DNA from: Chara braunii
Lineage: Eukaryota > Streptophyta > Charophyceae > Charales > Characeae
Direction of reading: 5' to 3'
NCBI GenBank assembly: GCA_003427395.1
Contig: BFEA01000176.1
Location: 2,321,442 to 2,355,003, forward strand
DNA length: 33,562 nt
This document shows, piece by piece, positions 19,890 through 29,343 of the stretch. Both the position numbers and the translations under genes were made by a program. The stretch's first letter is position 1. Each line of letters starts with the position of its first letter. The notes below the pieces were generated by a model, which saw only the letters and a list, made by a program, of their open reading frames with translations, searched no databases and had not been told where the DNA came from.

Positions 19890-21338
19890 TCAAATTCTAT
19901 CTTCCAAATCACTCCCAACATCCAAATAAGAGACAATTGCACCAAAGAAATCACTCCGTCTGGACAATGCATCTGCAACCACATTAGACTTACCTTTGAT
20001 CGTTTTCAATTCAAAATCGAAGGTATCAATAAACGCAGACCATCGTACCAACTTATCAGAGAGCCTAGACTGTGTCTTTATCCACTTCAGAGTAAAGTGG
20101 TCTGAGTACACAGTAAAGAGTGCTTCCACGTGTTTAGTGCACAGACTAAGGCATACAGCTCCCTTTCATAGGTGGATTTGGCAACCTTTTCTGACGGCAG
20201 TCGTGCAAACATAAACTCTATGGGTCTATAGCCCTTGTCGTCATTCTGCTGGAGAACAACGTCAATCCCATACTGACTTGCATTAGTAGTGACAATGAAG
20301 GGTAGAGAAGGGTCAATAATTTTCAGAACTGCGTAGTGAGTCAATGCATATTTCAACTTTTTGAACGAAGACTCACAGTCTTTGTCCCACAAGCAAACAT
20401 TTTCTTTCTTCAATAATTTTCTCATTGGTGCGGCGATCAGTGAGAAGTTCTTAACGAACTTCCTATAATAACTTGTCAAACCAAGGAAAGATCTTAGTTC
20501 AGTGATCGACTTAGGTCGTGGCCAATCTCTATCTGCTGATATTTTTTTTTCTTCTGGCCTTAGGCCATCTTCGTTTACTATATGTCCTAAGTATAAGACT
20601 TCGGACTTAGCAAATTCAAACTTCTTTGGATTTAGCTTGAAGTTGCCCTCACGCAGCTTTGCTAACACTAGACGTAGGTGTTTCTCGTNATCTTCTAGTG
20701 TCTTACTATACACTAGAATATCATCGAGATAAACAATGACGAACTGATCCAACCATTGACGAAAGAGTTCATTCATAAATCTTTGAAAGGTCGCTGGGGC
20801 ATTAGTCAGTCCGAAAGACATTACTACAAACTCGTAGTGACCATACCTTGTTCGAAATGCAGTTTTGTGTTGATTTGCGGGATTCACCTCAATCTGGAGG
20901 TATCCAGACTTCAGATCAATTTTACTGAAGAACTTGCAGCTCTGCAACTGATCCAACAAGTCGTCAATTCGTGGAAGAGGTTCGACATTCTTAACATTGA
21001 CGGTATTCAACCCTCTATAATCAATACAGAGACGCAACTCACCTTCCTTTTGGGGCACAAATAAGACAGGGGCACCATAAGAAGAAGAGTTAATTCATCC
21101 TTTCTCTATTAAGTTTCTGCAGTTGTTTTCTAAGTTCCTCAAGTTCCCTAGGAGACATTCTGTAAATAGGGATCTTGGGAATCTTACTGCCAGGAATAAT
21201 TTTAATGGTGTGCTTTATAGCACGCTCAGTTATTCTTGTTGGCTCGATTTGTAGATCTTTATACTCATTCAAGAGTTTCTCAATCGAAGGGGAGCAGGAA
21301 GTAGAGAGTTCTCCTACTTTCTTTACTAAGACCATCAT
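19890..21338 (-). pseudogene. Chromovirus reverse transcriptase and RNase H region, with frame changes
   Basis: RT copies element RNA into DNA and RNase H removes the RNA strand. The N-terminal part (21338-21090) includes YRMSPRELEELRKQL. The RT body (21058-20087) has [33 protein letters not shown] and the catalytic YLDD box in [12 protein letters not shown], followed by LGHIV and FLGLTSYYRKF. RNase H begins at TNASQYG, where the first acidic residue of the usual TDAS is Asn, and its end (FELKTIKGKSNVVADALSR) lies in another frame at 20129-19890. The frame changes near 21100 and near 20115. One N falls at 20689 inside RT. The second break seems to be a deletion. Confidence 0.93.
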
Positions 21339-21344
21339 TACTTC

Positions 21345-21785
21345 CTATTCCAATTTCTTCTTTGAAACCATTGAACGAAATGTTGGATAACTCATACAAC
21401 AGAAAGACAGACTAGAGTCAGAGTCATACTTATGAAACAATTTGATTGGTTTCAACTCAGATTGTGCGTCACGCAATTGCACAATCTTTTCTTTGAACTT
21501 GATATCTGAGTTGGTTTCCTTGTGCCAGTCCGTTCCTAAAATCAAGTCAAACGGTAAATTTTTTTCGACCAAGAAGGATACCTCGTGTAAATTTTTTTTC
21601 CCTTCCTTGGTACGGAATCGACACCTCACACGATCAACATATTGCGAGACAGTGATCGTGTTTTTGTCAGCTAGGACAAACGTGATTGGTCGAGACAGAT
21701 TCTCTACCTTCATTCTGAGATGCAACTTGCGAATTGCCTTCTCGGATATGTAGGATCGTGTGGATCCTGAGTCCAACAGTGCACC
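21345..21785 (-). pseudogene. Chromovirus aspartic protease region
   Basis: The retroviral-type protease cuts the Gag-Pol polyprotein. The active-site motif reads LLDSGSTRSYIS at the start of the open stretch, and DLILGTDWHKE follows about 75 residues later, the usual flap and second hydrophobic-Gly segment. The stretch is about 143 codons with no internal stop and is in the same frame as most of gag and the N-terminal RT segment. The upstream join to the gag zinc-knuckle segment is in another frame. It is the best preserved part of the element. Confidence 0.88.
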
Positions 21786-22079
21786 TACGCGTGTACGTGC
21801 AATCTCTATGTCCGCGAGTAGTAGGTCACCCTTAGACTTAGATTACTTAGCCCACGAGTTTCGTAATGCTAAGAACTCGTTACCAAGCTCGTTAAGAGAG
21901 TCGTCCAGAGAGACAGTACATAAGATAGATTCAGGGTGTTCCGGACGATGGGCCGAAGAAAAACCATCCTCTGCCATGTGAGTCAAAAGGTGGAAGGGGT
22001 CGTAGGCGCCTTACCTTCATCTTGGTCCAAACCTTTTGACTCAGTAGGAGCAGATGCTACTCCTACTGGCGGCTTGTTT

Positions 22080-22491
22080 TTGGGTAACGGATTAACGGGC
22101 ACTATGCAATCACATGGCCTGCAGTACCAGACTTCAAGCATTGCACGTTATTCATTCGTTCCTGCCACGTTTCCTGTGATATTCCCATTTTTTCCCATGG
22201 CTTTCCGGCCACAATTCCGGGATGCTCTGGGAACGAGCGTGGCTTCTTCTTCTTCATCAGTGGTCGTGGTCCTCCCTTGTTGACCATGGCAACAGTGACT
22301 TCCGCTTTCCCGGAATCACTGCTGCTTGCCACACCCTCGGCCTCCAATGGCCACTTCTCCACAGTATCGTCGTCAAAGACGACGAGAGTGTGGTCCTGAC
22401 GCTTTTGGCGGTAAAGTATCCGCTTTCCTACACGTGCACCACCACCAAACTTTACAACACACGCATAAAAATTATTTACTTGAGATGTCAT
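22080..22491 (-). pseudogene. Gag nucleocapsid-like segment with broken zinc knuckle
   Basis: Nucleocapsid binds element RNA through CCHC knuckles. At the end of this open stretch stands CLKSGTAGHVIA, a stop codon (TAG, 22102-22104), then Cys. This is the C-x2-C-x4-H-x4-C spacing with the second Cys replaced by Ser and a stop in the last spacer. Upstream the segment has KRILYRQKRQDHTLVVF, DDDTVEKWPL and a basic KKKKPRS stretch, which I do not recognise as standard Gag. Its frame differs from both flanking segments. Confidence 0.6.
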
Positions 22492-23915
22492 TTGCTCTTG
22501 TTGGAGAGCCAGAAACCGAAACTGCCTATAAAATATTTGTCAAACTTCGACTCTGCCACGAGTTGTCCACGAATGGGCTCGGGCCGAGCGTGGGAATAGA
22601 TATACCAGACTTGGTTGTCTTGCAGGTTCAGTCCAGGAACCTGTAGCAACCGATCAACTTCCCTAGTCAGCGATTTCACAAAGGTCCAATGTTTCTGACC
22701 AATTGTGGTGAGCTGGTCAAAGGTCTTATCGGTCGTCGTTTTGTCCAAGGAGTGTTCCTTAATCTTGCTAAGGAACTGCTTCAAGTTCAAAGTTCGAGCC
22801 CACTCCCCAATGTCATCAAACCCCGCCGCATTGGCTTCGGCCAAAACCCATTTCTTTGCTTCCCCGCCAAGACAAAAAGTAGAGAAAGCAACCTGGAATT
22901 CGGGTTCAACAGGGGCCGTACTACAATACGTCTGTATTTCGGCAATCCACAACAATAAAATTTCATTTTTTTTGGTTGCAGAATGTGAATGGCAATTTCA
23001 TTTTGACTTTCTCTTTCTTTTTCGTTTCTCAAGTTGTGCGGTGGTGACTTTGCTTCCTCGGAGAAACTTTGGCGGACTCGAAGGCTCTCCTTTCTTCTCG
23101 TCTGATTTCAAAGTCTCTACCTCAAGAGACTTCATTGCATCTCCCAACAGTTTCTTCGGTTTCTATTCTTTCTCGGTTCGGACTTTTCCAATCGCCTGAT
23201 TCTTTCCTTTTACCAGATTGGTAATCATCTGCAATCCCGCGGTCACTTCATCAATCCGTACGCCATACTGATCAATCTTCATCCTTAGGTGAGCAAGGTA
23301 AGTCACGAATTGATCCACAAATACTGCTTGTTTTTCCCCTTCGGTTACAAGGACATTTTGTCGAATTTCTTCTATCTCTTGTTCTTGTTGTACATTTCTT
23401 TCTTTCTCCTTCCTCATTTCCTCTTTTCTTCTCTTCTCCGTTTCAAGTGTTTCTTCTAATTGTCTGATATTTTCGTTCACGGCTTTTTCAGACAAAGTTT
23501 CTTTCTTCTCCTCTTTCCAATCTGAAATTTTTGCAAGTTGCTCGATAATATACTTATCAAGTGTCTGACGACACTTGATAAGTTAATTCTGAACACCCAT
23601 GACATCGGTGTCCGTCACAGCCGATTCAATAGCAGCATGTACTGCTCTCAAATCGAATTGGACTCGTATTTCGGCCTCAGCTTCAGCACCTGCGTCATGG
23701 AGTTCGGAGATCGGTCTATCCAAACGGGCTATTAGGACTTTCTTCCGTTCTTCCACTTGCTGTCTGGTTCGGGGGTCAGGGGTCTCCTCGTCAATACCAA
23801 ACATGAGTGCGACGGGAAAGAAAAGAGAAGGAATAAATGAGTGAGCACTTACAATTTTAGACAGTTCCAAAGATAATACATCTTGATGTGCGTCTGCCGC
23901 ACAATAAATCATCAA
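22488..23915 (-). pseudogene. Chromovirus gag (capsid) region, with stops
   Basis: Gag forms the virus-like particle. Three open segments share one frame: 23915-23583 (FGIDEETPDPRTRQQVEERK), 23495-23163 (a charged, coiled-coil-like stretch rich in Glu, Lys, Arg and Gln) and 22955-22488 (AFSTFCLGGEAKKWV, LSKIKEHSLDKTTTDKTFDQ, NLQDNQVWYIYSHARPEPIR), which has the W and helix pattern of retrotransposon capsids. They are separated by TAA at 23583-23585, TAG at 23163-23165 and TGA near 22998. The true start is unclear; a Met before FGIDEE near 23804 fits. A perfect hairpin sits at the first stop. Confidence 0.75.
23552..23583. repeat. Perfect 13-bp inverted repeat inside gag
   Basis: ACTTATCAAGTGT is followed by CTGACG and then the exact reverse complement ACACTTGATAAGT. 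The right edge coincides with the gag stop codon at 23583-23585. Confidence 0.93.
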
Positions 23916-24364
23916 TAAACAATAATAAATTTCACGGCCGCACTGATCTACAACAGCAAGATTTCAAAGAACCAAAGAAAAACAACAAATATAATTATTT
24001 TTATTTTCTAACTATGGTTGTTTTTTGTCTGTCTGTGTGATGACGTCTTAAACAAGAGTGTACAGATACCACCTCAGGCCCGTGTGATCAGATACAACAC
24101 ACAAGTACGCACAGCACCACAACACAGCAAATGACAATGTAAGTATGCCAACAACAACAACAAACAATTTGTCAGCAACCTTCTTCAACCCGCTATGTCT
24201 TCCTGATGTCAGTGCGATATGCACTCTCCCTGACAACTGGCACTACAACTGTTTTGTCAGCCGTTCAGTCAGTTGTACCGCCGTCTTCTTCAGAATGCTT
24301 CTATTACTTGGCAGTAATCCTGCCTGCCACATGTCATCCCTGGAGTGCCAACATAGCATGTACT

Positions 24365-24932
24365 GCCACGTCAGCACTCTGTACCACAATGTCCAGTCAA
24401 CCAATAGCAGGATGCCACGTCAGCAAATGTGTACTCTGATCCTAGCCACGTGCCACTTCCACGCGTTACGTTGAGATACCGTCGTCGTTCCAACCAATCA
24501 TATCATGCCACGTCGGGCAAGGAGACCAATGCCACGTCAGCAGGCAGTCACCACCTCACGAAGACAGGTGTGATGACTTGCTTCCTGCCACGTCAGCAAT
24601 CAATCTTGTTTCCTCAAGGCCAAGTCAGCATCTGCAATAGACCTTGTCGCGCGTCAGCAGCATGAAAAGTGCCACATCAACAATCAGCAACAAGGTCTTC
24701 AGACGCGGCACAACATATGCCACGTCAGCAGGGAATCACAATGCCACGTCACTGTCGCGATCCAGGTTGGCGTGCAGTATCCCTTGTCGCGATCCCTACT
24801 GCCACGTCAGCAGCCTTGTAGGGATGTCCTCTGGCCAGCGAAGTCTGTACCTCGTCAGCAACCCCGACAGTCTTATCGTCAGTGAAGTCTTGTGCCACGT
24901 CAGGACCCCCGGCGTATCTCTTGCCACGTCAT
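24365..24932 (-). promoter_or_regulatory. Array of GCCACGTCAGCA motifs in the retrotransposon leader
   Basis: Perfect GCCACGTCA copies (+ strand) start at 24365, 24414, 24531, 24587, 24719, 24743, 24801, 24894 and 24923. Near copies lie at 24507, 24619, 24671 and around 24649 and 24850. In the sense direction each reads TGACGTGGC, usually preceded by TGC. TGACGTGG combines the C-box and G-box cores bound by plant bZIP factors. Whether the array acts as DNA or RNA is unknown. Confidence 0.7.
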
Positions 24933-25017
24933 CACCTACTCAAAACACGTGTGCACCACACTTACCTGCGCGCCACCTGGCGCGTGCACACGTGTACAAT
25001 CATCGTCATTAGGAGAA

Positions 25018-25031
25018 CTGCTCCGGTACCA
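25018..25031 (-). other. Primer-binding site, initiator-tRNA-Met-like
   Basis: Three bases inside the 5' LTR the sense strand reads TGGTACCGGAGC. The usual plant site complementary to initiator tRNA-Met reads TGGTATCAGAGC, so ten of twelve positions agree. This is where minus-strand DNA synthesis would start. Confidence 0.75.
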
Positions 25032-25241
25032 AATTGCAATGAACCCAGATCGTGAAGATAGTCGTCAACAATGCAAGCCCAGAATGTCAACCGGCTGATG
25101 ATTACCAATAGTCAAAATCGTGTCCAGACAGAATGAGATGAGATAATCATACACAAACGAAGAGAGAGAAGGGAGATTAGACAAAGGAGAGGAAATAAAT
25201 ACACAGCCCACTCCTGCTTCGGGCTCCCTCCTCGATCACCT

Positions 25242-25256
25242 CAATAATAAATAGTC
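25242..25256 (-). promoter_or_regulatory. Candidate TATA box of the 5' LTR
   Basis: In the sense direction the LTR reads GACTATTTATTATTG, conserved in the 3' LTR at 17602-17616. If used, U3 would be about 890 bp and R plus U5 about 200 bp. The CACGTCA-type blocks lie about 200-290 bases upstream. Confidence 0.3.
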
Positions 25257-25452
25257 TGAACGAGTATCTGAAGTAACCTCAATGTGCCTCGTGGCACGTC
25301 TAATCAGTTCCTCATCAGCGCTGGAGCAATGTCGACATGAAGACAACCAGGTAGGTATCCACAATCTCTCCACAGTCCCGATCTCCGCCCGAATGACAAT
25401 AATCAGAACAGCAATACAAGTCAGATAGCTTCGCCTCGTCAGCAAACAGAAG

Positions 25453-25540
25453 AACACGTGGCAGCAGCCACGTCAGCAATGATACACATGGCAGCGGCCA
25501 CATCAGCGACAGCGCACGGCAGCTGCCACGTCAGCATGCC
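25453..25540 (-). promoter_or_regulatory. Tandem GGCAGC-GCCACGTCAGC blocks in U3
   Basis: Three blocks follow each other: ACACGTGGCAGCAGCCACGT, ACACATGGCAGCGGCCACAT and GCACGGCAGCTGCCACGT, each followed by CAGC. Each is partly palindromic (GGCAGCNGCC) and ends in the motif that recurs in the leader array. The 3' LTR has the same three blocks with CACATCAGC forms. Confidence 0.65.
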
Positions 25541-25824
25541 AAGAAGACAGGTGCAAGCCAGCCACCATGCCAGACCAGCAGCGCCTTGCTGAATCACAAT
25601 GCCAGCGTCGAGCAAGCATTGAAGTCAATGCGTGAAGTCAGCATCAACGCAAGACAGAATGAATGTCAAAGCCAGGAAGTCAGCAGTTCTGTAGCGTTGA
25701 CGCCGTGTCTGGACCCCGGATGCTGCATCCCTCGACCGTTCAGATCTCAATGCAAATGAGGGCCCAGATTGGTCTGAAACCGAATTCCCTCCTGCCTGGA
25801 TGCTGTTTGGGTACCTGCGCACAC

Positions 25825-26015
25825 CAAGTGAGTGTATCCAACCAAGGGCCTGGGTGCGGTACCTTTGACTCTACAGTTGACTTTGACCCTTGAATTTCCT
25901 GTGTGCAGCGTTCGGTCACNCAAGTGAGTGTATCCAACCAAGGGCCTGGGTGCGGTACCTTTGACTCTACAGTTGACTTTGACCCTTGAATTTCCTGTGT
26001 GCAGCGTTCGGTCAC
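25825..26015. other. 95-bp exact duplication around one N (assembly join)
   Basis: 25825-25919 and 25921-26015 are identical as read and are separated by a single N. The other LTR has one copy only. The simplest reading is two contigs with an unmerged overlap. Confidence 0.88.
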
Positions 26016-26143
26016 ACAGCCATACGCGACAGACTCAGGACTGGGCGTGTCTTGGTCACACAGCCCAGCGCACACCAACTCAGGTCTGCGTTGCCTGGGG
26101 CTGAGTTCTGGGCCCCAGGCTACTTCTGAACAGGGTTACTACA

Positions 26144-26148
26144 GTTTC
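26144..26148. repeat. Target-site duplication, right copy (GTTTC)
   Basis: Identical to 17388-17392 on the other side of the retrotransposon. Confidence 0.92.
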
Positions 26149-26156
26149 TACTGCTC

Positions 26157-26270
26157 CTTTCTTTTTTTTTTCTCTCCTTCTTCCCTTCTCTTTCTAGGCA
26201 TTCCATCCAATCCCTTTCTTTTTTTTCTTCTCCTTCTTCCCTTCTCTTTCTAGGCATTCCATCCAATCCC
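26157..26270 (+). repeat. Tandem duplication, 56-bp period
   Basis: A pyrimidine tract plus CCCTTCTCTTTCTAGGCATT and CCATCCAATCCC occurs twice (TAGGCATT at 26195 and 26251). The second copy is also the outer part of the foldback's left arm. Confidence 0.93.
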
Positions 26271-26380
26271 TGTTCCTCCTTTCTGCACGGGATGGCTCAA
26301 CGGAGAGAGTAGGCCCCCCCCCTACTCACTTCATTGAGCCACCCCGTGCGGAAAGGAGGCACTGGGATTGGATGGAGTGC
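26254..26380. repeat. Long foldback with about 47-bp arms
   Basis: The left arm (26254-26300) runs GCATTCCATCCAATCCC, CCTCCTTTC, GCACGGG and GGCTCAA. The right arm (26334-26380) is its reverse complement with a few mismatches. An inner stem AGTAGG/CCTACT (26309-26314 and 26321-26326) closes a C8-type loop. Confidence 0.88.
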
Positions 26381-26398
26381 TGTAAAAGCGGAAGTCTA

Positions 26399-26446
26399 CT
26401 TGCCCTTTCGGGCAAGGTTTCCTGATTCAGTAACAGGAAACTAGGA
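26399..26446. other. Two adjacent small stem-loops
   Basis: ACTTGCCC, TTTC and GGGCAAG form a seven-pair stem with a four-base loop. Just after it GTTTCCTG and CAGGAAAC form an eight-pair stem. They sit next to the longer foldback. No function is inferred. Confidence 0.6.
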
Positions 26447-27216
26447 GGGTCCCAAAAATTGCTGTGGCGGTGGGGTCCATCTCCCGTCTCCTTGTTCCCC
26501 TAGGCGACGGTTTGTGCTTTCCAACATTTCCAGACTTTTCCAAAGCGCTTTTCTGTGGGGTCCGTTCCCAAGAAAGGAAAAACAAAACACTGGATGAGGT
26601 GGGAAAAAACCTTAAAAGCAGACAGGATATCTCTGACTACTGCTGTTGGGCGGGAGGCGACATGAATAAGTTTGTGAGGCCCTATGCTTGCAGGAGGGAG
26701 ATCCCACTACCCATGTATGTGGATTAGTGTGCTGGGTGTGGGACAGGTGGGTGGCAGCGTGAAATAGGGAAAATAAAAGCAAAAAGTGCCAAAAACCCAT
26801 TTCATGACCAAACAAATGAAGAAAAAACTCACTCAAAAGAAAAGAAAGTGCTCTTCTCACAGATGGTGTCTGCTCCAGGCAGGGCGTCAGATGTCAGGGT
26901 ATGATTCACTGACCATGGCTGTGGCAGTCAAGACGACTGCATGTGAGTGGGCACACGGACCATATTCATTGACAATAGTCTGAGGCTTCCTTGTTACCCT
27001 AGCAGAAGGGGGTATGAGATCAAGTGAGTTCTGGTACGAGGACTGAAAGCCTGGACCGACGCCCCATCTGTTGAAAGGGGGAATCTATGATAGTAGGCAG
27101 ATTTAGTCTTGCCCCCCCCCGCCCTTATATTTTTCTTAAAAAAAATTTGAATGTCCCAAAAAGAGTTGGGTGCTTAGTGGTCCTAGGGAATTCTTTTTAG
27201 GACTCTGGGATCCCTA
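26447..27216. other. Intergenic DNA, no feature recognised
   Basis: Short frames only. A C10 run lies near 27111. No RNA gene or repeat partner was recognised. Confidence 0.45.
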
Positions 27217-27600
27217 CTAACTCGTCTTAGGTGGCTTCAATGCTGTTATACTCAGTGACCTGCGGTTGTTCGATGCCAGAACGACGCTGACCGGTGCTGG
27301 GGTGTTGCCCTGTAACCTGCGATGCAGGAGCGTGAGGTCTGGTAGAGAGATCTGGGGATGTCTTGGGGTGGGCGTTCCACGGGACAACCAAGGGTTGCTG
27401 TCGGGACGACGCTGGTCGGAGCTGGGGTGAGTCTCGCTGCCCTGTAACCCAGCAGAAAGTGGGGGTGTGAGACCTAGAAGAGATCGGCAGGGAGTATGAC
27501 AGTTTTGGAGAACGTTGGAAGGGTTTGTGGGGGATTTCGAGGTTTTTGGAATAATCGTACGACCTCTATGGCCTATTCTCATGCTTCTGGAACGATGGTA
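27217..27600 (-). pseudogene. Inverted partner of the repeat at 2157-2430, coding-like
   Basis: On the - strand a 121-codon frame (27582-27217) covers two imperfect DNA units containing CAGATCTCTCTACCAGACCT, GGTTACAGGGC and CCGACCAGCGTCGT, closely like the + strand near 2157-2430. The product is Pro-, Ser- and Thr-rich with LSAGLQGSETHPSS and LLHRRLQGNTPAPV as the repeated element. I recognise no domain. It is probably a fragment of the same retroelement-like repeat. Confidence 0.3.
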
Positions 27601-27959
27601 AGAGTAAGGTGAGTGGGAGAGGATGGTGGGTTACCACGCATTCTACCAGTGAGGGGGCTAGTTGGTAGGATGGGAATATGGCATAGCAGCAGCAGAGATG
27701 GTGGCTCCGCTTCAGTCAGTCTTGCTGGAGTGAGGTATAGTGGATTGATGGGAGTTTTTCTTAGTCGTTTCTGAATTTCGCTTAATCATGAAGATTGTCC
27801 TAGACATGTCTGAAGTAGCTCCAATTTTTTCGAGCCAAAGCCGGGTAATGGACCCGGTATCTCAATTTCCAAAATTCCATCCTTAGGCCAATTAGATTTT
27901 TTTAGTAGTTCCTTGTCTCATTTTCATGAATTTTTTGTTGAAGTTTTTTTAGCGTACTC
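27601..27959. other. Intergenic DNA, T-rich
   Basis: It includes an AAGCCGGGTAATGGACCCGG motif near 27838 that vaguely resembles the adjacent repeat. Nothing else was recognised. Confidence 0.4.
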
Positions 27960-28100
27960 ATTATGGGACGGTGGGCCCGGTTCCCAGTTTGTGCCAATTT
28001 GTGAGGATATGGTTGTATCTATGGGCCGCTGGACCCGGTTTCCAGCAGGTGCTGCTCCCCACAAATAGATGGAGCTTTTTTCCGAAAAAAAAAAAAAAAA
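27960..28100 (+). repeat. Dispersed repeat with poly(A) end
   Basis: Two blocks of GGGCCCGGTTCCCAG and GGACCCGGTTTCCAGCAGGT lead into GCTCCCCACAAATAGATGG, then TTTTTTCCG and A17. It is the inverted counterpart of 9541-9600, and its end is like 9775-9800. The poly(A) end suggests retroposition. Confidence 0.6.
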
Positions 28101-28690
28101 GGCCGCAGTGCACGCTGCTGCTCCGTTGTTCTGACAGAAATTGTTCTTACAGAAATTCTCTTTGGCAGGAGGGCAAGAGTATCTCCATACACCCTTTGCT
28201 GTAGGTGCGGGGATGGAACCCTCCCAAACACCTCCCAAACCACAATCAATTTCCAGCGATGAAGCCCTTCGTCTTTGCCTTGTCCCGCCATGCTACGACC
28301 ATGTCCTTGTCCATGACCATGGTTAGTGAGCAGTCAACGGACAGTGATGAGACAGCTGTCGTCGGAGAACCGAAGTCGTCAGAGACCACAGGCTCGTCAC
28401 AGACAGCGAGAACTCAGTTCCATGGTCCATCCGCAGCCTGACAGAAAGCGTGATTGATATCCTCAGCAGCGCAGCCCTTGCTCTCCACGTTCACAATGAC
28501 ATCAACCACTGAGACACGTTGGTTGCAGTGCAACGACGTTCAGCACAGCCTTGGACGTGCCAGTAGAAATCAGAACAATGTTCAGAGCTGCAGAGCATGT
28601 ACTCGGAAGATCACGGTCCGATGCAGAAAGCAATCTCTGCATGGTACCCAACGAGCAACAAGGACTCAGGCTGTCGACAAAATCAGCCGC
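28101..28690. other. Intergenic DNA, no feature recognised
   Basis: Short frames of ordinary composition on both strands. None has a recognisable motif. Confidence 0.45.
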
Positions 28691-28715
28691 CAAGTACAAC
28701 TCAACGCATTCTCTT

Positions 28716-28771
<56 letters not shown>

Positions 28772-28832
28772 CACACACACACACGCACAAACACGCACGC
28801 ACACACACACATCAGCCTAGTACTACTCAATG

Positions 28833-28888
<56 letters not shown>
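28691..28888 (+). repeat. Compound (CT)n-(CA)n-(CT)n microsatellite in a duplicated unit
   Basis: CT at 28716-28730, CA-rich at 28731-28810 and CT at 28837-28888. AAGTACAACTCAACGCATTC before the first CT run recurs as TAGTACTACTCAATGCATCC before the second, so a flank-plus-CT unit was duplicated. Confidence 0.93.
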
Positions 28889-28893
<5 letters not shown>

Positions 28894-29202
28894 ACAAACT
28901 ACAAAAGCAAACAGATTCACATGGCGAGAGAGAGAGGTAAAGAACGTTGGATCCAAATAGAGTGTAAGGGAAATACCATAGTGAAGAAAGGAAGCGAGAA
29001 CGGAAGGAATGGAGCAAGGGTAGGGGAAATGAGGGAGTAGGCCCAAAGAAAGCGAGGAGGAAGTCAAGTACGAAAAGCCGAGCTAACCTGGCCTCCCCGT
29101 CAAGCAGCCTAACAATGCGGAGCTCCTCTTCAGGCGTCTTTAATAAACGCTGTCAGCCCACGGTGATTCGCATTAGCACACATCCGCTTGCGATAGACCG
29201 TC

Positions 29203-29343
29203 GCTCCACTACAGAACACTCTACATGCATTTTGGACGCTCAATGGACAGATGCACTCGGACCAATCCAACATGTTGCACGTATCCGGTCCAGAAAGAAA
29301 ACAAAAACGACGAAATGCATTGAGTGCTGTGTAGTGGAGCGAG
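29203..29343. repeat. Imperfect inverted repeat, about 33-bp arms
   Basis: CGCTCCACTACA, then ACACTC and ATGCATTTT on the left are answered on the right by AAATGCATTGAGTGCTGTGT then AGTGGAGCGAG. The 70-75 bases between hold no gene. It resembles a small foldback element. Confidence 0.7.

Larger units (their letters stand above)
17393..26143 (-). mobile_element. Ty3/gypsy chromovirus LTR retrotransposon, mutated
   Basis: This 8.75-kb element is read on the - strand: 5' LTR at 25035-26143, primer-binding site, about 1.1 kb of leader, gag, protease, RT, RNase H, integrase, chromodomain and 3' LTR at 17393-18416. The gene order with integrase after RNase H and a C-terminal chromodomain defines a chromovirus. 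Termini are TG...CA and the flanks carry a perfect GTTTC duplication, so the copy inserted as a unit. It has several in-frame stops and frame changes, so it is non-autonomous as assembled. Side-by-side LTR stretches show scattered substitutions, so it is not a fresh insertion. Confidence 0.96.
25035..26143 (-). repeat. 5' LTR of the chromovirus
   Basis: 1109 bp, matching the 1024-bp LTR at 17393-18416. The excess is explained by 25921-26015, an exact repeat of 25825-25919 placed after a single N at 25920, so the true length is near 1014. The U3 part carries CACGTGGCAGC and GCCACGTCAGC blocks at 25453-25536. Confidence 0.96.

Noticed and set aside
24365-24932. Motif array as a CRISPR array
   Set aside because: Repeats are only about 9-12 bases with irregular spacing inside a eukaryotic retrotransposon, with no cas-like genes.
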